Assembly: GCF_010233585.1 (NCBI RefSeq)
Contig: NZ_CP045997.1
Coordinates: 2,823,446 to 2,887,445, forward strand
Direction: 5' to 3'
From: Spirosoma endbachense
GTDB lineage: Bacteria; Bacteroidota; Bacteroidia; Cytophagales; Spirosomataceae
Length of the DNA: 64,000 nt
Shown: positions 44,598-54,143 of the stretch, one piece after another
Layout: each line of letters starts with the position of its first letter
Position numbering within the stretch: the first letter of the stretch is position 1
Made by a program: the position numbers and the translations under genes
Notes under the pieces: model-generated
The model's input: only the letters and a program-made list of their open reading frames with translations
Database searches by the model: none
Told to the model about the DNA's origin: nothing

Positions 44598-45869
44598 TTA
44601 CTTCAGAAGGGTAAGTTGATAAACTCTTGACTTAGGTGTGCGAACTAAGGCGATCTGCCCTTCTAACCATTTGATGATCAGGCTTTGATCTTCCAATCCC
44701 TTCGCATGCCGACCCTGCTCATGGGAACGCATACCAAGAATATAGGTCGTATTCGGCGGTCGGTACTGAAAGAAAAATAGATCATTCTTTTTCAAAACCA
44801 TCTGTTGCAATTCGTGCGCTTGCTCAACTGAAGGCCCCTGTTTGATCTCGACTCCCTTTTCCCATTGTTTGTCCGATGCGGTTATTACCTCCGAATTGTC
44901 GATTGTAAGGGTATAAAATCCTTTTTTCAGGCCCGATATTTTAACCACCTGTCCAGGAGTTGTTAAGCCAGATTCGCCCGAAGGCAGTGGCAGTGGAAGG
45001 TAACGTTCCTCGATCGTGAATTTCAGTCCGGTAGCATTTGTCCCAGAATCCAGAATTTTCGCCGGATTCGTAGTTTCCGCTGCACTTTTAGAAATCGATA
45101 TGGCAACCGGCTCAGTTCGTGGGCCCAACCCCAGTCCTTTTTCGAGAATACTCGCCAGATTATAGTAGCCGGTTTCATTCAGGTGAATGCCGTTTTCGGT
45201 AAGTGCTACGTTTTTACCGGCTTCCTGAATCGGTTTGAAAATATCGATAAACCGTTTGCCACGCTCCCTGGCTATGGTAGCTATTGTGGCCGTATACAGT
45301 TCCAGCATGGCATTGCGTTTCACCACGCTTTGAGCCGAGTCGGCGGATAGGATTGGAATGGGTGATAACAAAACGGCTTTTGCCCCAAGCTGGTCAATTT
45401 TGTCGATCAGTTTAGTTAATCCTTCTTTAAAAGCGGGAAGCCCAGCCTCACCGTCCTGCGCTTCAATGCCACCATATGCCACAAAAACAACAGTTGGTTG
45501 TGCTTTTGTAAGGTGTTCCATCAGCAATTCATAGGCAGTAGGCGGATTTGTAATCGTGCTGCGGGCAACGCCGAACACATTATCGCCAGTCCAGCCGATG
45601 TTCCGGTAAGTAACATCCCGGTCGGGCCATCGGGTTGTCAGGGCCAGCTCAATATAACCGTACTGAAAATCATTTTCGAATAGCGAATTCCCCAGAAAAA
45701 CCACTCTATCGCCATTCTTAAGCTCAAAGGGAGAATTAAGTGATTCTGCCACAGGCTGGGGTTTATTCTGCGCAAAGGCCAATCCGTCAGGGCGATAAAG
45801 AAGCACGAATAAACTATACCCGAGGATGGCCACTACCTTACGCCTTCCCATACTTTTTTTTGTTAACAT
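44598..45869 (-). CDS. SGNH/GDSL-family hydrolase, exported
   Basis: 423 residues from the ATG of MLTKKSMGRRK, followed by a hydrophobic signal stretch and AFAQ; the true start could also be MGRRK 6 codons later. SGNH blocks are visible: block I DRVVFLGNSLFEND (here Asn-Ser replaces the usual Asp-Ser), a Gly in NIGWTGDNVFG, block III VVFVAYGGIEAQDGE where an Asn is usually found (here Gly-Gly), and block V NGIHLNETGY with Asp replaced by Asn before the His. So the Ser and His are kept and other positions vary. Probably an esterase acting on acetylated glycans. First gene of the planctomycete-type cluster. Confidence 0.78.
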   Translation of the reverse strand: MLTKKSMGRRKVVAILGYSLFVLLYRPDGLAFAQNKPQPVAESLNSPFELKNGDRVVFLGNSLFENDFQYGYIELALTTRWPDRDVTYRNIGWTGDNVFGVARSTITNPPTAYELLMEHLTKAQPTVVFVAYGGIEAQDGEAGLPAFKEGLTKLIDKIDQLGAKAVLLSPIPILSADSAQSVVKRNAMLELYTATIATIARERGKRFIDIFKPIQEAGKNVALTENGIHLNETGYYNLASILEKGLGLGPRTEPVAISISKSAAETTNPAKILDSGTNATGLKFTIEERYLPLPLPSGESGLTTPGQVVKISGLKKGFYTLTIDNSEVITASDKQWEKGVEIKQGPSVEQAHELQQMVLKKNDLFFFQYRPPNTTYILGMRSHEQGRHAKGLEDQSLIIKWLEGQIALVRTPKSRVYQLTLLK

Positions 45870-45899
45870 ACCCAGGCTGATCATCAGCAACATTCTCAT

Positions 45900-46483
45900 T
45901 AAAGTGTGTCGAAGCGATTACACGTTTTTACTTTCTGGTAACTTCTCCTGAATCAGAACCTATAATCTACTGAAGGTTAAATCAATAATTGACAAGAGTA
46001 CCGTTGAGGCAAACTTGACCGCAGGAATCAGTTCAATTTTTCGCTGAAATCCGTATGAGTTCATCATTGTACTTCAAGATCATACGTAGGAAAGTTTCAA
46101 CAAAACCTGATTTACTCAATGAAAACTCATGTTCAGTATCGAATCAGGATTAAACTGGAATAGTCCGATTGAATAGCCGCCCGGCGGTACAATAGGCAAC
46201 AAAGATACTATGCCGGCAGCCTGGTCAGCGCTGAGCTATATTTCCCCTTTTAAGTCCAACAGTGAGCAATTCCAACATGTAGCTTAAGTTTTTGCCTGGT
46301 ATTATGCTGCAAGTCCAGCATCACCAATGCCCTCAATCAATGCGATCATGCTTTGGAGGTTGACCTTTAAGTATACTGCACAATACGATACACTTTATTA
46401 ACTAAGAGCTGAAACAAGTTGTCAACGATTTTTTAGAAACCTATTTCTTTGTGCTGATTTTTAGCCGATAACCTTTCTGTACT
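45900..46483. other. Divergent intergenic region, no gene seen
   Basis: About 580 bp between the SGNH hydrolase (minus) and the small lipoprotein (plus). AT-rich in parts, with only a short palindrome around gccgcccggcggt. No open frame of note, tRNA or terminator; it presumably carries both promoters. Confidence 0.4.
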
Positions 46484-47014
46484 ATGAATTATTTCCTCAA
46501 ATCTCTGCTACTGGTTGCCTGGGGATTTTTAATGGCCGCAAGCTGTAAGCCCAAAGAAGACGTCTTGCCAGCACCGACCACAGAAGGGCTCAATACATTT
46601 GGCTGCAAGATCAATGGTAAGGTTTGGGTAGCCAATGGCATTCGTAACGACCAGGGACCAGCGGCCAAGGCAATCGAAGTAGAATTCAGGCAATTAAGCG
46701 CCACCTCTTTTTATCTGTTTATTCATACCAATGCCAGCACCAAAGACCGCGTTCAGTTAACCCTGCCCAATGGGGTGATTGGTACGAATAAGTTGGCAAA
46801 TGGATATAATGACCCCTTCGCTATTTACTACGATAACCAGTTCAGGCTTTTTAATACAATAGAGTCAAATCCGGGCAAACTAGTGATCACGCGCCTGGAC
46901 ACCCTCAATCGGATTGTGTCGGGAACCTTCGAATTTGACGCGCAATATATTGTGAGTAAAGAGATCGTGCACGTCACCGAGGGCCGATTCGATATCAATA
47001 TGAACAATCTGTAA
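46484..47014 (+). CDS. Hypothetical lipoprotein
   Basis: 176 residues. Signal peptide with lipobox MAASCKPKED (Cys at about residue 21), then a Pro/Thr linker and a beta-rich domain with FGCKINGKVWVANGIR, LTLPNGVIGT and GTFEFDAQYI. The small all-beta shape resembles DUF6252-type Bacteroidetes lipoproteins; the assignment is tentative. It stands alone before the ilv region with its own spacer on each side. Confidence 0.7.
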   Translation: MNYFLKSLLLVAWGFLMAASCKPKEDVLPAPTTEGLNTFGCKINGKVWVANGIRNDQGPAAKAIEVEFRQLSATSFYLFIHTNASTKDRVQLTLPNGVIGTNKLANGYNDPFAIYYDNQFRLFNTIESNPGKLVITRLDTLNRIVSGTFEFDAQYIVSKEIVHVTEGRFDINMNNL

Positions 47015-47267
47015 TCAGTTCTTGCCCGAACGGGTGACCGTGCTAAGCGCAACTTTACCTGGCAGGATAAAACACTTCAATCAGGTTGCCTATGAATTCT
47101 TCTAATCTACGTGATCAATGATGTGTACTTAGTACTATGCGTTAGGGAGCAATAAGAATAACTAACTCTTTAAATTTTAATCATATAAAGTGTATACGTG
47201 CCTTTTAATTTTTTGAGGACGTTTTCGACAGCTCATAAAAGTTAATCAGTAAATAATCCGATTTTTC

Positions 47268-47298
47268 TTGCCTTTCAGGAAAACTTCATTTTTATTTA
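47268..47298 (+). promoter_or_regulatory. Weak promoter candidate for ilvD
   Basis: TTG (47268-47270), 20 nt, then TTTATTTA (47291-47298), a poor match to the -7 consensus TAnnTTTG. It is proposed mainly because its distance to the operator-like module equals that of the good leuA promoter. Confidence 0.3.
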
Positions 47299-47300
47299 CG

Positions 47301-47329
47301 GCGTTATTACACTATCAGCGAAATTTCGC
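47301..47329 (+). promoter_or_regulatory. 29-bp double-palindrome operator candidate before ilvD
   Basis: Site A gcgttattacac (47301-47312), 5-nt spacer, site B gcgaaatttcgc (47318-47329), a perfect 12-bp palindrome that extends to 14 bp (agcgaaatttcgct). The same module with the same 17-bp centre spacing occurs before leuA at 60592-60620 (24 of 29 bases identical). Probably bound by a regulator of branched-chain amino acid synthesis. Confidence 0.6.
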
Positions 47330-47341
47330 TAATTGTTTAAG

Positions 47342-49042
47342 ATGATCGCCGAACCACAGACCGCCGAATTAAATCGTTTTAGTCGTACCCTTACGCAGGA
47401 AATCAGTAATCCAGCCGCAAAAGCCATGCTCTATGGCGTAGGCCTTACTGAAGACGACATGCAAAAACCCCAGATTGGCATCGCCAGCACGGGATATGAA
47501 GGCAACACCTGCAACATGCATCTCAATGGCCTCTCCGTTTACGTAAAACAGGGCATTCAGGCAAACGGACTCGTGGGGCTAATTTTTAACACAATTGGCG
47601 TATCTGATGGCATGACCAATGGCAACGATGGCATGCGTTATTCGCTGCCTAGCCGTGATCTCATCGCCGATTCTATTGAATCAGTCGTTACTGCCCAGTG
47701 GTACGACGGTGTTGTAACGGTAGTTGGCTGCGATAAAAACATGCCTGGTGCTATTATGGCGATGGCCCGGCTTAACCGGCCAAGTATCATGGTATACGGC
47801 GGTACGATCCGGTCCGGGCATTATAAAGGACAAAAATTGGACATCGTTTCGGCTTTTGAAGCACTGGGTAAACGATATGCCGGTAATATTTCCGACGAAG
47901 ATTACGAAGGTGTTATTAAAAACTCGATTCCGGGCGCTGGTGCCTGTGGCGGTATGTATACGGCTAATACAATGGCCAGCAGCATTGAAGCCATGGGGTT
48001 AAGCCTGCCTTTCAGTAGTAGCTACCCGGCTACACACGAAGGCAAACAGGAAGAATGCAAAAAAATTGGTGCAGCGATGCGGGTATTACTGGAGCGCGGT
48101 ATTACGCCTAAAGAAATCATCAATCGCAAATCACTCGAAAACGCCCTGACCGTTGTCATGGCACTTGGCGGCTCAACTAACGCCGTGTTGCACTATCTGG
48201 CGATTTCGAGGGCTGCTGGCATACCGCTCACACTCGATGAGATTCAGGCCATTAGTGATCGCGTGCCGTTCCTGGCTGATCTGAAGCCGAGTGGTAAGTA
48301 TTATATGGAAGATATGCTTGCTATTGGAGGTGTTCCAGCCGTTATGAAATATCTCTATCAGAATGGCCTTATCCACGGCGATTGCCTGACAGTAACGGGC
48401 AAAACCATAGCCGAAAATCTGGAAGAGATACCAACGCTGGATTTTGATACGCAATCAATTGTACGGCCCTTAAGTAATCCGATCAAGAAAACGGGTCATA
48501 TTCAGATTCTAAGGGGTAACCTTGCTCCTACCGGATCAGTTGCCAAGATTACAGGGAAAGAAGGCCTGAAATTTGATGGTACAGCCAAAGTATGTGAGCA
48601 TGAAGGCGAAGTGATTGATGCCCTGCAAAAAGGTGAAATTCTGCCCGGTCAGGTCATCGTTATTCGCAATGCTGGCCCTAAAGGTGGCCCTGGTATGAGC
48701 GAAATGCTGAAACCAACCTCCGCGATTATGGGCGCTGGCCTCGGCGATAAAGTTGCGCTGATTACTGACGGTCGGTTTTCGGGAGGCACGCATGGCTTTG
48801 TTGTGGGTCACGTTACTCCGGAAGCCTATGAAGGTGGGCCGATTGCCCTCGTTAAAGATGGCGACCGTATCACAATCGACGCCGTATCCCGCCAGCTTAC
48901 GTTACACATTTCAGATGACGAATTCGCTGATCGCCGAAGCCGCTGGACACAATCAGCTCCCCCATTCACCAAAGGTGTATTGGGCAAATATATCCGAAGT
49001 GTAAAATCAGCTAGTGAAGGTTGCGTAACAGATGAAGATTAA
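47342..49042 (+). CDS. ilvD: Dihydroxy-acid dehydratase
   Basis: 566 residues from [11 protein letters not shown] (a TTG three codons earlier is less likely). Iron-sulfur cluster Cys motifs [18 protein letters not shown] and [14 protein letters not shown] are all present, as is the C-terminal [21 protein letters not shown] signature. It dehydrates 2,3-dihydroxy acids to 2-oxoisovalerate and 2-oxo-3-methylvalerate, the last common step for valine and isoleucine. First gene of the large plus-strand branched-chain amino acid cluster; ilvB follows after 85 bp. Confidence 0.97.
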   Translation: MIAEPQTAELNRFSRTLTQEISNPAAKAMLYGVGLTEDDMQKPQIGIASTGYEGNTCNMHLNGLSVYVKQGIQANGLVGLIFNTIGVSDGMTNGNDGMRYSLPSRDLIADSIESVVTAQWYDGVVTVVGCDKNMPGAIMAMARLNRPSIMVYGGTIRSGHYKGQKLDIVSAFEALGKRYAGNISDEDYEGVIKNSIPGAGACGGMYTANTMASSIEAMGLSLPFSSSYPATHEGKQEECKKIGAAMRVLLERGITPKEIINRKSLENALTVVMALGGSTNAVLHYLAISRAAGIPLTLDEIQAISDRVPFLADLKPSGKYYMEDMLAIGGVPAVMKYLYQNGLIHGDCLTVTGKTIAENLEEIPTLDFDTQSIVRPLSNPIKKTGHIQILRGNLAPTGSVAKITGKEGLKFDGTAKVCEHEGEVIDALQKGEILPGQVIVIRNAGPKGGPGMSEMLKPTSAIMGAGLGDKVALITDGRFSGGTHGFVVGHVTPEAYEGGPIALVKDGDRITIDAVSRQLTLHISDDEFADRRSRWTQSAPPFTKGVLGKYIRSVKSASEGCVTDED

Positions 49043-49127
49043 GCCATTCTTCATTGTCTTTCAGAAGACCTATTCGAATAAAATTGAGCGAAACAACAAG
49101 CTAAAGACTTAAAACTGACCATACGTC

Positions 49128-50888
49128 ATGGAAGCAATCGCCAGCATCGCACCAGAAGTTATCGAAACAACACCATCGGTTTCTAATACGGTACCGAAAT
49201 TAATTTCAGGCTCGGAAGCACTCATGATGGGTTTGGTAGCCGAAGGAGTCGATACCATTTTTGGGTATCCTGGTGGAGCCATTATGCCCGTCTACGATGC
49301 CCTGTATGATTATCAGGACCGCATCAACCACATTCTGGTACGCCACGAACAGGGGGCTGGTCATGCGGCTCAGGGTTACGCCCGGATGCAGAGCCGTGCG
49401 GGCGTTTGCCTCGTCACGTCAGGGCCGGGGGCTACGAATCTGGTTACAGCCATTGCCGATGCCCAGATCGATTCGACGCCAATGGTTTGCATTGTGGGTC
49501 AGGTTGCCAAGCGGCTTCTTGGGACCGATGCTTTCCAGGAAGCTGACGTGATGGGTGTAACCATGCCGATCACAAAATGGAATTACCAGATAACCAATGC
49601 CGATGAGGTGCCGGAAATCCTGTCGAAGGCTTTTTACATTGCTCAGTCGGGTCGGCCGGGTCCAGTGTTAATCGACATGACGAAAAGTGCCCAGTTGGAA
49701 TTGATGACCAAGCCGTTTGTTTACGAACGTTGCCAGAGCATCATTAGTTACCGTCCGCGTCGGATACCCAAGCAGGAGCAGGTCGAGGTAGCCGCTCGCT
49801 TAATAAACAACGCCAAGCGCCCTTATGTGCTTGTTGGCCACGGCGTGCAAATCGCCAAAGCTGAAGATGAACTACGATTATTCGTCGAAAAAACGGGTAT
49901 CCCCGTTGCAACTACACTACTTGGTCAGTCAACCATTTCAACTGATCACCCGCTTTATGTAGGCTGGTTAGGAATGCATGGTAATTATGGGCCTAACGTA
50001 ATGACCGATCAGGCCGATGTGATTATTGCCATTGGTATGCGGTTCGACGATCGCGTAACCGGTGATGCCAGCAAATATATCAAACAGGCAAAAGTCGTTC
50101 ATATTGAGATCGATCCGTCTGAAATTGATAAGATCATTCGGGCCGACGCGCCGGTTGTTGGTGATGCCAAAGAGGCACTTAAGGCGTTGACCGCCCTCGT
50201 TGAACCCAACGATCACACCATCTGGCGCAATGAGTTCCGCAAGTACGATACGATTGAGTATGAGCAAATTACACTGCCGGAATTAACCAGTACAGAAGGT
50301 AAAATCCGGATGGCCGAGGTAATTGACATGCTCTCGAAGAAGACGAACGGCGAAGCTGTTTTAGTTACCGACGTAGGGCAGCACCAGATGATGGCTTCCC
50401 GCTATTATCAGTTCCGTCGGCCAAATAGTCTGGTCACATCGGGGGGCATGGGTACAATGGGGTTTGCTCTGCCAGCCGCTTTCGGTGCACAGGTTGGAGC
50501 GCCTGATCGCCAGATTGTGGCCATTATCGGCGACGGCTGTTTTCAGATGACCTTACAGGAGCTTGGAACCATTGTTCAGAATAAACAACCCGTTAAAGCG
50601 ATTATCCTGAATAACAATTTCCTTGGTATGGTACGTCAGTGGCAACAGTTGTTCCATGAGCGTCGGTATTCGTTCGTTGAACTACAAAATCCTGACTTCA
50701 TTACCATTGCCAGAGGTTTCGGCATGGATGGCCAGACCTGCGACAAACGGGAAAGCCTGTCGGATGCGCTTGATACCATGCTCAATCATGATGGTCCGTT
50801 TCTGCTCGAAGTAATTGTTGAGAAAGAGGAAAACGTGTTCCCGATGGTTCCTGCCGGAACCAGCGTTGCCCAGATTCGACTAAAATAA
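49128..50888 (+). CDS. ilvB: Acetolactate synthase large subunit
   Basis: 586 residues. Thiamine-diphosphate enzyme with the catalytic Glu in LVRHEQGAGHAAQGYARM (N-terminal domain), the FAD/central domain (about 220-350) and the C-terminal TPP motif IIGDGCFQMT...NNNF. It makes acetolactate from two pyruvates and acetohydroxybutyrate from pyruvate and 2-oxobutyrate. Followed after 73 bp by its regulatory subunit gene; the spacer carries a hairpin. Confidence 0.97.
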   Translation: MEAIASIAPEVIETTPSVSNTVPKLISGSEALMMGLVAEGVDTIFGYPGGAIMPVYDALYDYQDRINHILVRHEQGAGHAAQGYARMQSRAGVCLVTSGPGATNLVTAIADAQIDSTPMVCIVGQVAKRLLGTDAFQEADVMGVTMPITKWNYQITNADEVPEILSKAFYIAQSGRPGPVLIDMTKSAQLELMTKPFVYERCQSIISYRPRRIPKQEQVEVAARLINNAKRPYVLVGHGVQIAKAEDELRLFVEKTGIPVATTLLGQSTISTDHPLYVGWLGMHGNYGPNVMTDQADVIIAIGMRFDDRVTGDASKYIKQAKVVHIEIDPSEIDKIIRADAPVVGDAKEALKALTALVEPNDHTIWRNEFRKYDTIEYEQITLPELTSTEGKIRMAEVIDMLSKKTNGEAVLVTDVGQHQMMASRYYQFRRPNSLVTSGGMGTMGFALPAAFGAQVGAPDRQIVAIIGDGCFQMTLQELGTIVQNKQPVKAIILNNNFLGMVRQWQQLFHERRYSFVELQNPDFITIARGFGMDGQTCDKRESLSDALDTMLNHDGPFLLEVIVEKEENVFPMVPAGTSVAQIRLK

Positions 50889-50957
50889 CGTGGTGTCGGA
50901 CGGCTGTCTGTCCGGCATACATCCAAAACCGTGTCAGGTTTTAAACCCGACACCACG
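50889..50957. repeat. Hairpin in the ilvB-ilvN spacer
   Basis: Outer arms cgtggtgtcgg (50889-50899) and ccgacaccacg (50947-50957) are exact complements. Within them, cggac/gtccg and a gtgtcaggtt-acccgacac pairing give further structure. The sequence resembles an interspersed intergenic palindrome more than a terminator, with no T-tract. Confidence 0.55.
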
Positions 50958-50961
50958 AACT

Positions 50962-51495
50962 ATGACGACTTACACCATTTGCATATTCACTGAAAATACG
51001 ATCGGATTGCTGAATCGCATCACGATTATTTTCACACGCCGACGCATCAACATCGAGAGTCTGACGGTTTCGGAAACTGAACGTAAGGGCGTTTCCCGGT
51101 TTACGATTGTGATCAAACACGAATCGCGGGAAGAGGTGGAGAAACTCGTTCGCCAGATTCGCAAGATCGTGGAAGTGTTGGCCGTTTTCGGTTACCTCAA
51201 CGAGGAAATTGTGTATAACGAAATTGCTCTGTTCAAGGTATCGACACCATTAGGCAGCAAACCCCTGGACGTTGAGACAATCAATCAGCAATACAAAGCC
51301 TGGGTGGTTTACTGGGGGCTCGACTATGTTGTTATCGAGAAAACCGGCAACGACACCGAAATTTTTGAGTTTTTCGGGTACATCAAACAGTACGATATTC
51401 TTGAATTTGTTCGCTCGGGCCGGGTAGCAGTGGGTAAAACGGAGAAAGGGTTGGTCGAGTACCTACCCGAATCCGAGTGGGCTTACTATCTGTAA
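50962..51495 (+). CDS. ilvN: Acetolactate synthase small (regulatory) subunit
   Basis: 177 residues from MTTYTICIFTENTIGLLNRIT; a GTG at 50890 is open but lies inside the hairpin. An N-terminal ACT domain (about 1-75, NIESLTVSETE, SRFTIVIKHE) is followed by the C-terminal domain of the IlvH/IlvN type (about 80-177). It confers feedback inhibition by valine on IlvB. Followed by a 160-bp spacer before ilvC. Confidence 0.93.
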   Translation: MTTYTICIFTENTIGLLNRITIIFTRRRINIESLTVSETERKGVSRFTIVIKHESREEVEKLVRQIRKIVEVLAVFGYLNEEIVYNEIALFKVSTPLGSKPLDVETINQQYKAWVVYWGLDYVVIEKTGNDTEIFEFFGYIKQYDILEFVRSGRVAVGKTEKGLVEYLPESEWAYYL

Positions 51496-51496
51496 T

Positions 51497-51601
51497 CTTT
51501 TCCGTCATTCCGGCGATTAGAGGAATCCAGAAGTCGCTTATTAATCAGGTTTAACCAAACGCAGGAACGGATTTTCCCTGGTGTTAGAATGACAGGAAAG
51601 C
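51497..51601. repeat. MITE-like inverted repeat between ilvN and ilvC
   Basis: The ends cttttccgtcattc (near 51498-51511) and gaatgacaggaaag (near 51587-51600) are imperfect inverted copies enclosing about 75 bp with no open frame. It resembles a small non-autonomous repeat, but no target duplication is evident. Confidence 0.4.
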
Positions 51602-51655
51602 AAATTTGCATAATCAATCATAAACCTAAAATACGAGTACCAAAACCAATTAAAC

Positions 51656-52699
51656 ATGGCAACGATTAATTTCGGAGGAGTTGAGGAGCAAGTTGTTACG
51701 CGGGAAGAGTTCCCGTTAGAAAAAGCCCGCGAAGTGCTGGCCAATGAAGTCATTGCAGTTATCGGCTATGGTGTACAAGGTCCTGGCCAGTCGCTGAACA
51801 TGCGCGACAATGGTTTCAACGTTATCGTTGGGCAACGTAAAGGCAAAACCTACGACAAAGCCGTTGCCGATGGCTGGGTGCCGGGTGAAACGCTGTTCGA
51901 AATCGAAGAAGCGCTGGAAAAAGGCACCATTATTTGCTTCCTGCTTTCCGACGCTGCTCAAATTGAACTATGGCCAACCGTAAAAGCGGCTCTTAAACCA
52001 GGCAAGTCACTTTACTTCTCGCATGGTTTTGGTGTCACGTATAAAGAGAAAACAGGGATCGTGCCACCCGCCGATGTCGATGTATTCCTGGTAGCACCTA
52101 AAGGCTCAGGCACATCGCTACGCCGGTTATTCGTAGAGGGTAAAGGCCTGAACTCCAGCTTTGCCATTTACCAGGATGCCTCCGGTAATGCTCGTACGAA
52201 AGCCATTGCTATGGGTATCGGTGTGGGTTCAGGGTATCTGTTCGAAACCGATTTCTACAAAGAAGTAACGTCTGATCTGACCGGCGAACGGGGTACGTTG
52301 ATGGGTGCTATCCAGGGTATTTTTGCGGCTCAGTACGAAGTGCTGCGCGCCAATGGCCATAGCCCTTCTGAAGCGTTCAACGAAACAGTTGAAGAACTGA
52401 CTCAGTCACTGATGCCACTGGTAGCCGAAAATGGTATGGACTGGATGTATGCGAACTGCTCGACTACAGCCCAGCGCGGTGCCCTCGACTGGTGGAAACC
52501 TTTCCGCGATGCAACCAAGCCTGTTTTCGAACAATTGTATAACTCCGTTAAATCGCAGGAGCAGGCCGAAATCAGCATTACCCGCAATTCGCAACCTGAT
52601 TATCGCGAGAAACTGGAAGTGGAACTGTCTGAACTCCGTGAATCGGAGATGTGGCAGGCTGGAGCTGCTGTACGGTCATTGCGTCCAGAGCGTACCTAA
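51656..52699 (+). CDS. ilvC: Ketol-acid reductoisomerase
   Basis: 347 residues, class I length. NADPH-binding motif VIGYGVQGPGQSLNMRDNG (about 35-55), with VIVGQRKGKTYDKA after it. Catalytic segments FSHGFGV, VAPKGSGTSLRRLF and the metal-binding FETDFYKEVTSDLTGERGTLMG are all present. It rearranges and reduces acetolactate to dihydroxyisovalerate. Starts 160 bp after ilvN. Confidence 0.97.
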   Translation: MATINFGGVEEQVVTREEFPLEKAREVLANEVIAVIGYGVQGPGQSLNMRDNGFNVIVGQRKGKTYDKAVADGWVPGETLFEIEEALEKGTIICFLLSDAAQIELWPTVKAALKPGKSLYFSHGFGVTYKEKTGIVPPADVDVFLVAPKGSGTSLRRLFVEGKGLNSSFAIYQDASGNARTKAIAMGIGVGSGYLFETDFYKEVTSDLTGERGTLMGAIQGIFAAQYEVLRANGHSPSEAFNETVEELTQSLMPLVAENGMDWMYANCSTTAQRGALDWWKPFRDATKPVFEQLYNSVKSQEQAEISITRNSQPDYREKLEVELSELRESEMWQAGAAVRSLRPERT

Positions 52700-52716
52700 G
52701 GATACATGTATAGCAA

Positions 52717-52758
52717 CGGTTCGCCATAGCAACGGACCACTGTTGCAATGGCGAACCG
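52717..52758. repeat. 17-bp hairpin in the ilvC-ilvA spacer
   Basis: Arms cggttcgccatagcaac (52717-52733) and gttgcaatggcgaaccg (52742-52758) pair with one mismatch around an 8-nt loop. It lies 17 bp after the ilvC stop. There is no T-tract, so it may act as an mRNA 3'-end stabiliser rather than a terminator. Confidence 0.6.
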
Positions 52759-52761
52759 TGA

Positions 52762-52844
52762 TGAATAAGGCACAATGGATACTATAAATTCGTTGTGCCA
52801 TTATCCTGGACTCAACTCATTATTCATTGTGCCTTATTCATTAA
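52762..52844. repeat. Second inverted repeat before ilvA
   Basis: The arm tgaataaggcacaatg (about 52762-52777) has its exact reverse complement cattgtgccttattca near 52825-52840. The repeat overlaps the N-terminal codons of a possible longer ilvA and contains an 8-codon open frame. It may occlude or define the ilvA start. Confidence 0.45.
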
Positions 52845-54094
52845 ACGAAGCCGCTTTCCCTGATCTCGATACGATTTATCTGGCAGCAGAACGGCTGCGG
52901 GGCATTGTTGCGCATACACCGCTGCAAGAAAATATCAATCTGTCTGACCGCTACGGAGCCAATATTTTCCTGAAACGAGAAGATTTGCAGGTTGTACGGT
53001 CTTATAAGATTCGTGGGGCCTACAACAAAATGGCGAGTTTGCCTGCCGAAGCCCTGGCCAAAGGCGTTGTGTGTGCCAGCGCAGGCAACCACGCCCAGGG
53101 CGTTGCCTATGCCTGCCGGAAGATGGGCGTGCACGGCATTATTTTTATGCCAACAACCACGCCGAATCAGAAGATCAAACAGGTAAAGCTATTTGGGAAG
53201 GAGTTTGTCGAAGTCGTTCTTACCGGCGATACCTATGATGATGCATTCCATGCAGCTATGGAATTCGTTCAAACCAACGAAAGCATTTTCGTTCATCCCT
53301 TCGATGATGTGCAGGTCATTGAGGGCCAGGGAACGGTTGGACTGGAGATTTTCAAGGACTCGAATTTTAAGATCGATTACCTGCTGATGGCCATCGGTGG
53401 CGGTGGATTAGCATCAGGCCTTTCGACCGTATTCAAGCAATTAAGCCCCAAAACCAAACTGATCGGTGTAGAGCCGCTGGGTTCACCCTCCATGAAAGTT
53501 TCTATCGACGAAGGACACGTGATAGCACTTGACCGAATCGACAAGTTTGTGGATGGGGCTGCCGTGAAACGGCCGGGCGATATAACCTTTGAAATCTGCC
53601 GTAAAAATCTCGACAGTGTATTACTGGTTCCCGAGGGTAAAGTTTGCACGGCTATTCTTAAGCTCTACGACGAAGACGCGATTGTAGCCGAGCCTGCGGG
53701 TGCGCTCACCATTGCGGCACTAGACATGCTGAAGGACGAAATCAAAGGTAAAAACGTCGTCTGTTTAATTAGTGGTGGGAATAATGATATCACTCGGACC
53801 GAAGAAATCAAAGAACGGTCATTGCTGTATGAAGGACTGAAACATTATTTCATTATTCGGTTTCCACAACGGGCCGGAGCCTTCCGCGACTTTCTGAACG
53901 TGCTGGGCCCAACCGACGACATCAGCCGCTTTGAGTATATCAAGAAAACGAACCGGGAAACCGGCCCGGCTGTGGTTGGTATCGAGCTGAAGAGTCGCGA
54001 AGATTTCGAGCCACTTATCCAGCGAATGCAGGCGCAAAACATCGTCTTTGAGTACCTGAACGACCAGCCCGATTTATTTCAGTTTTTGGTGTAG
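52829..54094 (+). CDS. ilvA: Threonine deaminase (threonine ammonia-lyase)
   Basis: 421 residues from the GTG at 52829 (VPYSLNEAAFPDLDTIYLAAERL); an in-frame ATG at 52775 would add 18 residues that lie in an inverted repeat and look non-native. The PLP-lysine motif is VRSYKIRGAYNKM, the glycine loop AIGGGGLASG, and the Ser/Asn motif SAGNHAQG. A shortened C-terminal regulatory domain (about 330-421) contains one ACT-like repeat. It makes 2-oxobutyrate for isoleucine. Last gene before the nucleotidyltransferase insertion. Confidence 0.93.
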   Translation: MPYSLNEAAFPDLDTIYLAAERLRGIVAHTPLQENINLSDRYGANIFLKREDLQVVRSYKIRGAYNKMASLPAEALAKGVVCASAGNHAQGVAYACRKMGVHGIIFMPTTTPNQKIKQVKLFGKEFVEVVLTGDTYDDAFHAAMEFVQTNESIFVHPFDDVQVIEGQGTVGLEIFKDSNFKIDYLLMAIGGGGLASGLSTVFKQLSPKTKLIGVEPLGSPSMKVSIDEGHVIALDRIDKFVDGAAVKRPGDITFEICRKNLDSVLLVPEGKVCTAILKLYDEDAIVAEPAGALTIAALDMLKDEIKGKNVVCLISGGNNDITRTEEIKERSLLYEGLKHYFIIRFPQRAGAFRDFLNVLGPTDDISRFEYIKKTNRETGPAVVGIELKSREDFEPLIQRMQAQNIVFEYLNDQPDLFQFLV

Positions 54095-54143
54095 GTTAGC
54101 ACCTGGAATCAGCTTTTAACTGATTTTTTTGACTTGAGAAGCG

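Larger units (their letters stand above)
47015..47341. other. Control region upstream of ilvD
   Basis: 327 bp. The last 75 bp hold a weak promoter-like pair and a double palindrome, listed separately. The rest is AT-rich and shows no open frame, hairpin terminator or leader peptide. Confidence 0.5.

Noticed and set aside
52761..52787. An 8-codon frame (MNKAQWIL) before ilvA as a leader peptide
   Set aside because: It lies inside an inverted repeat, has only one Ile and one Leu, and no terminator follows; chance is more likely.
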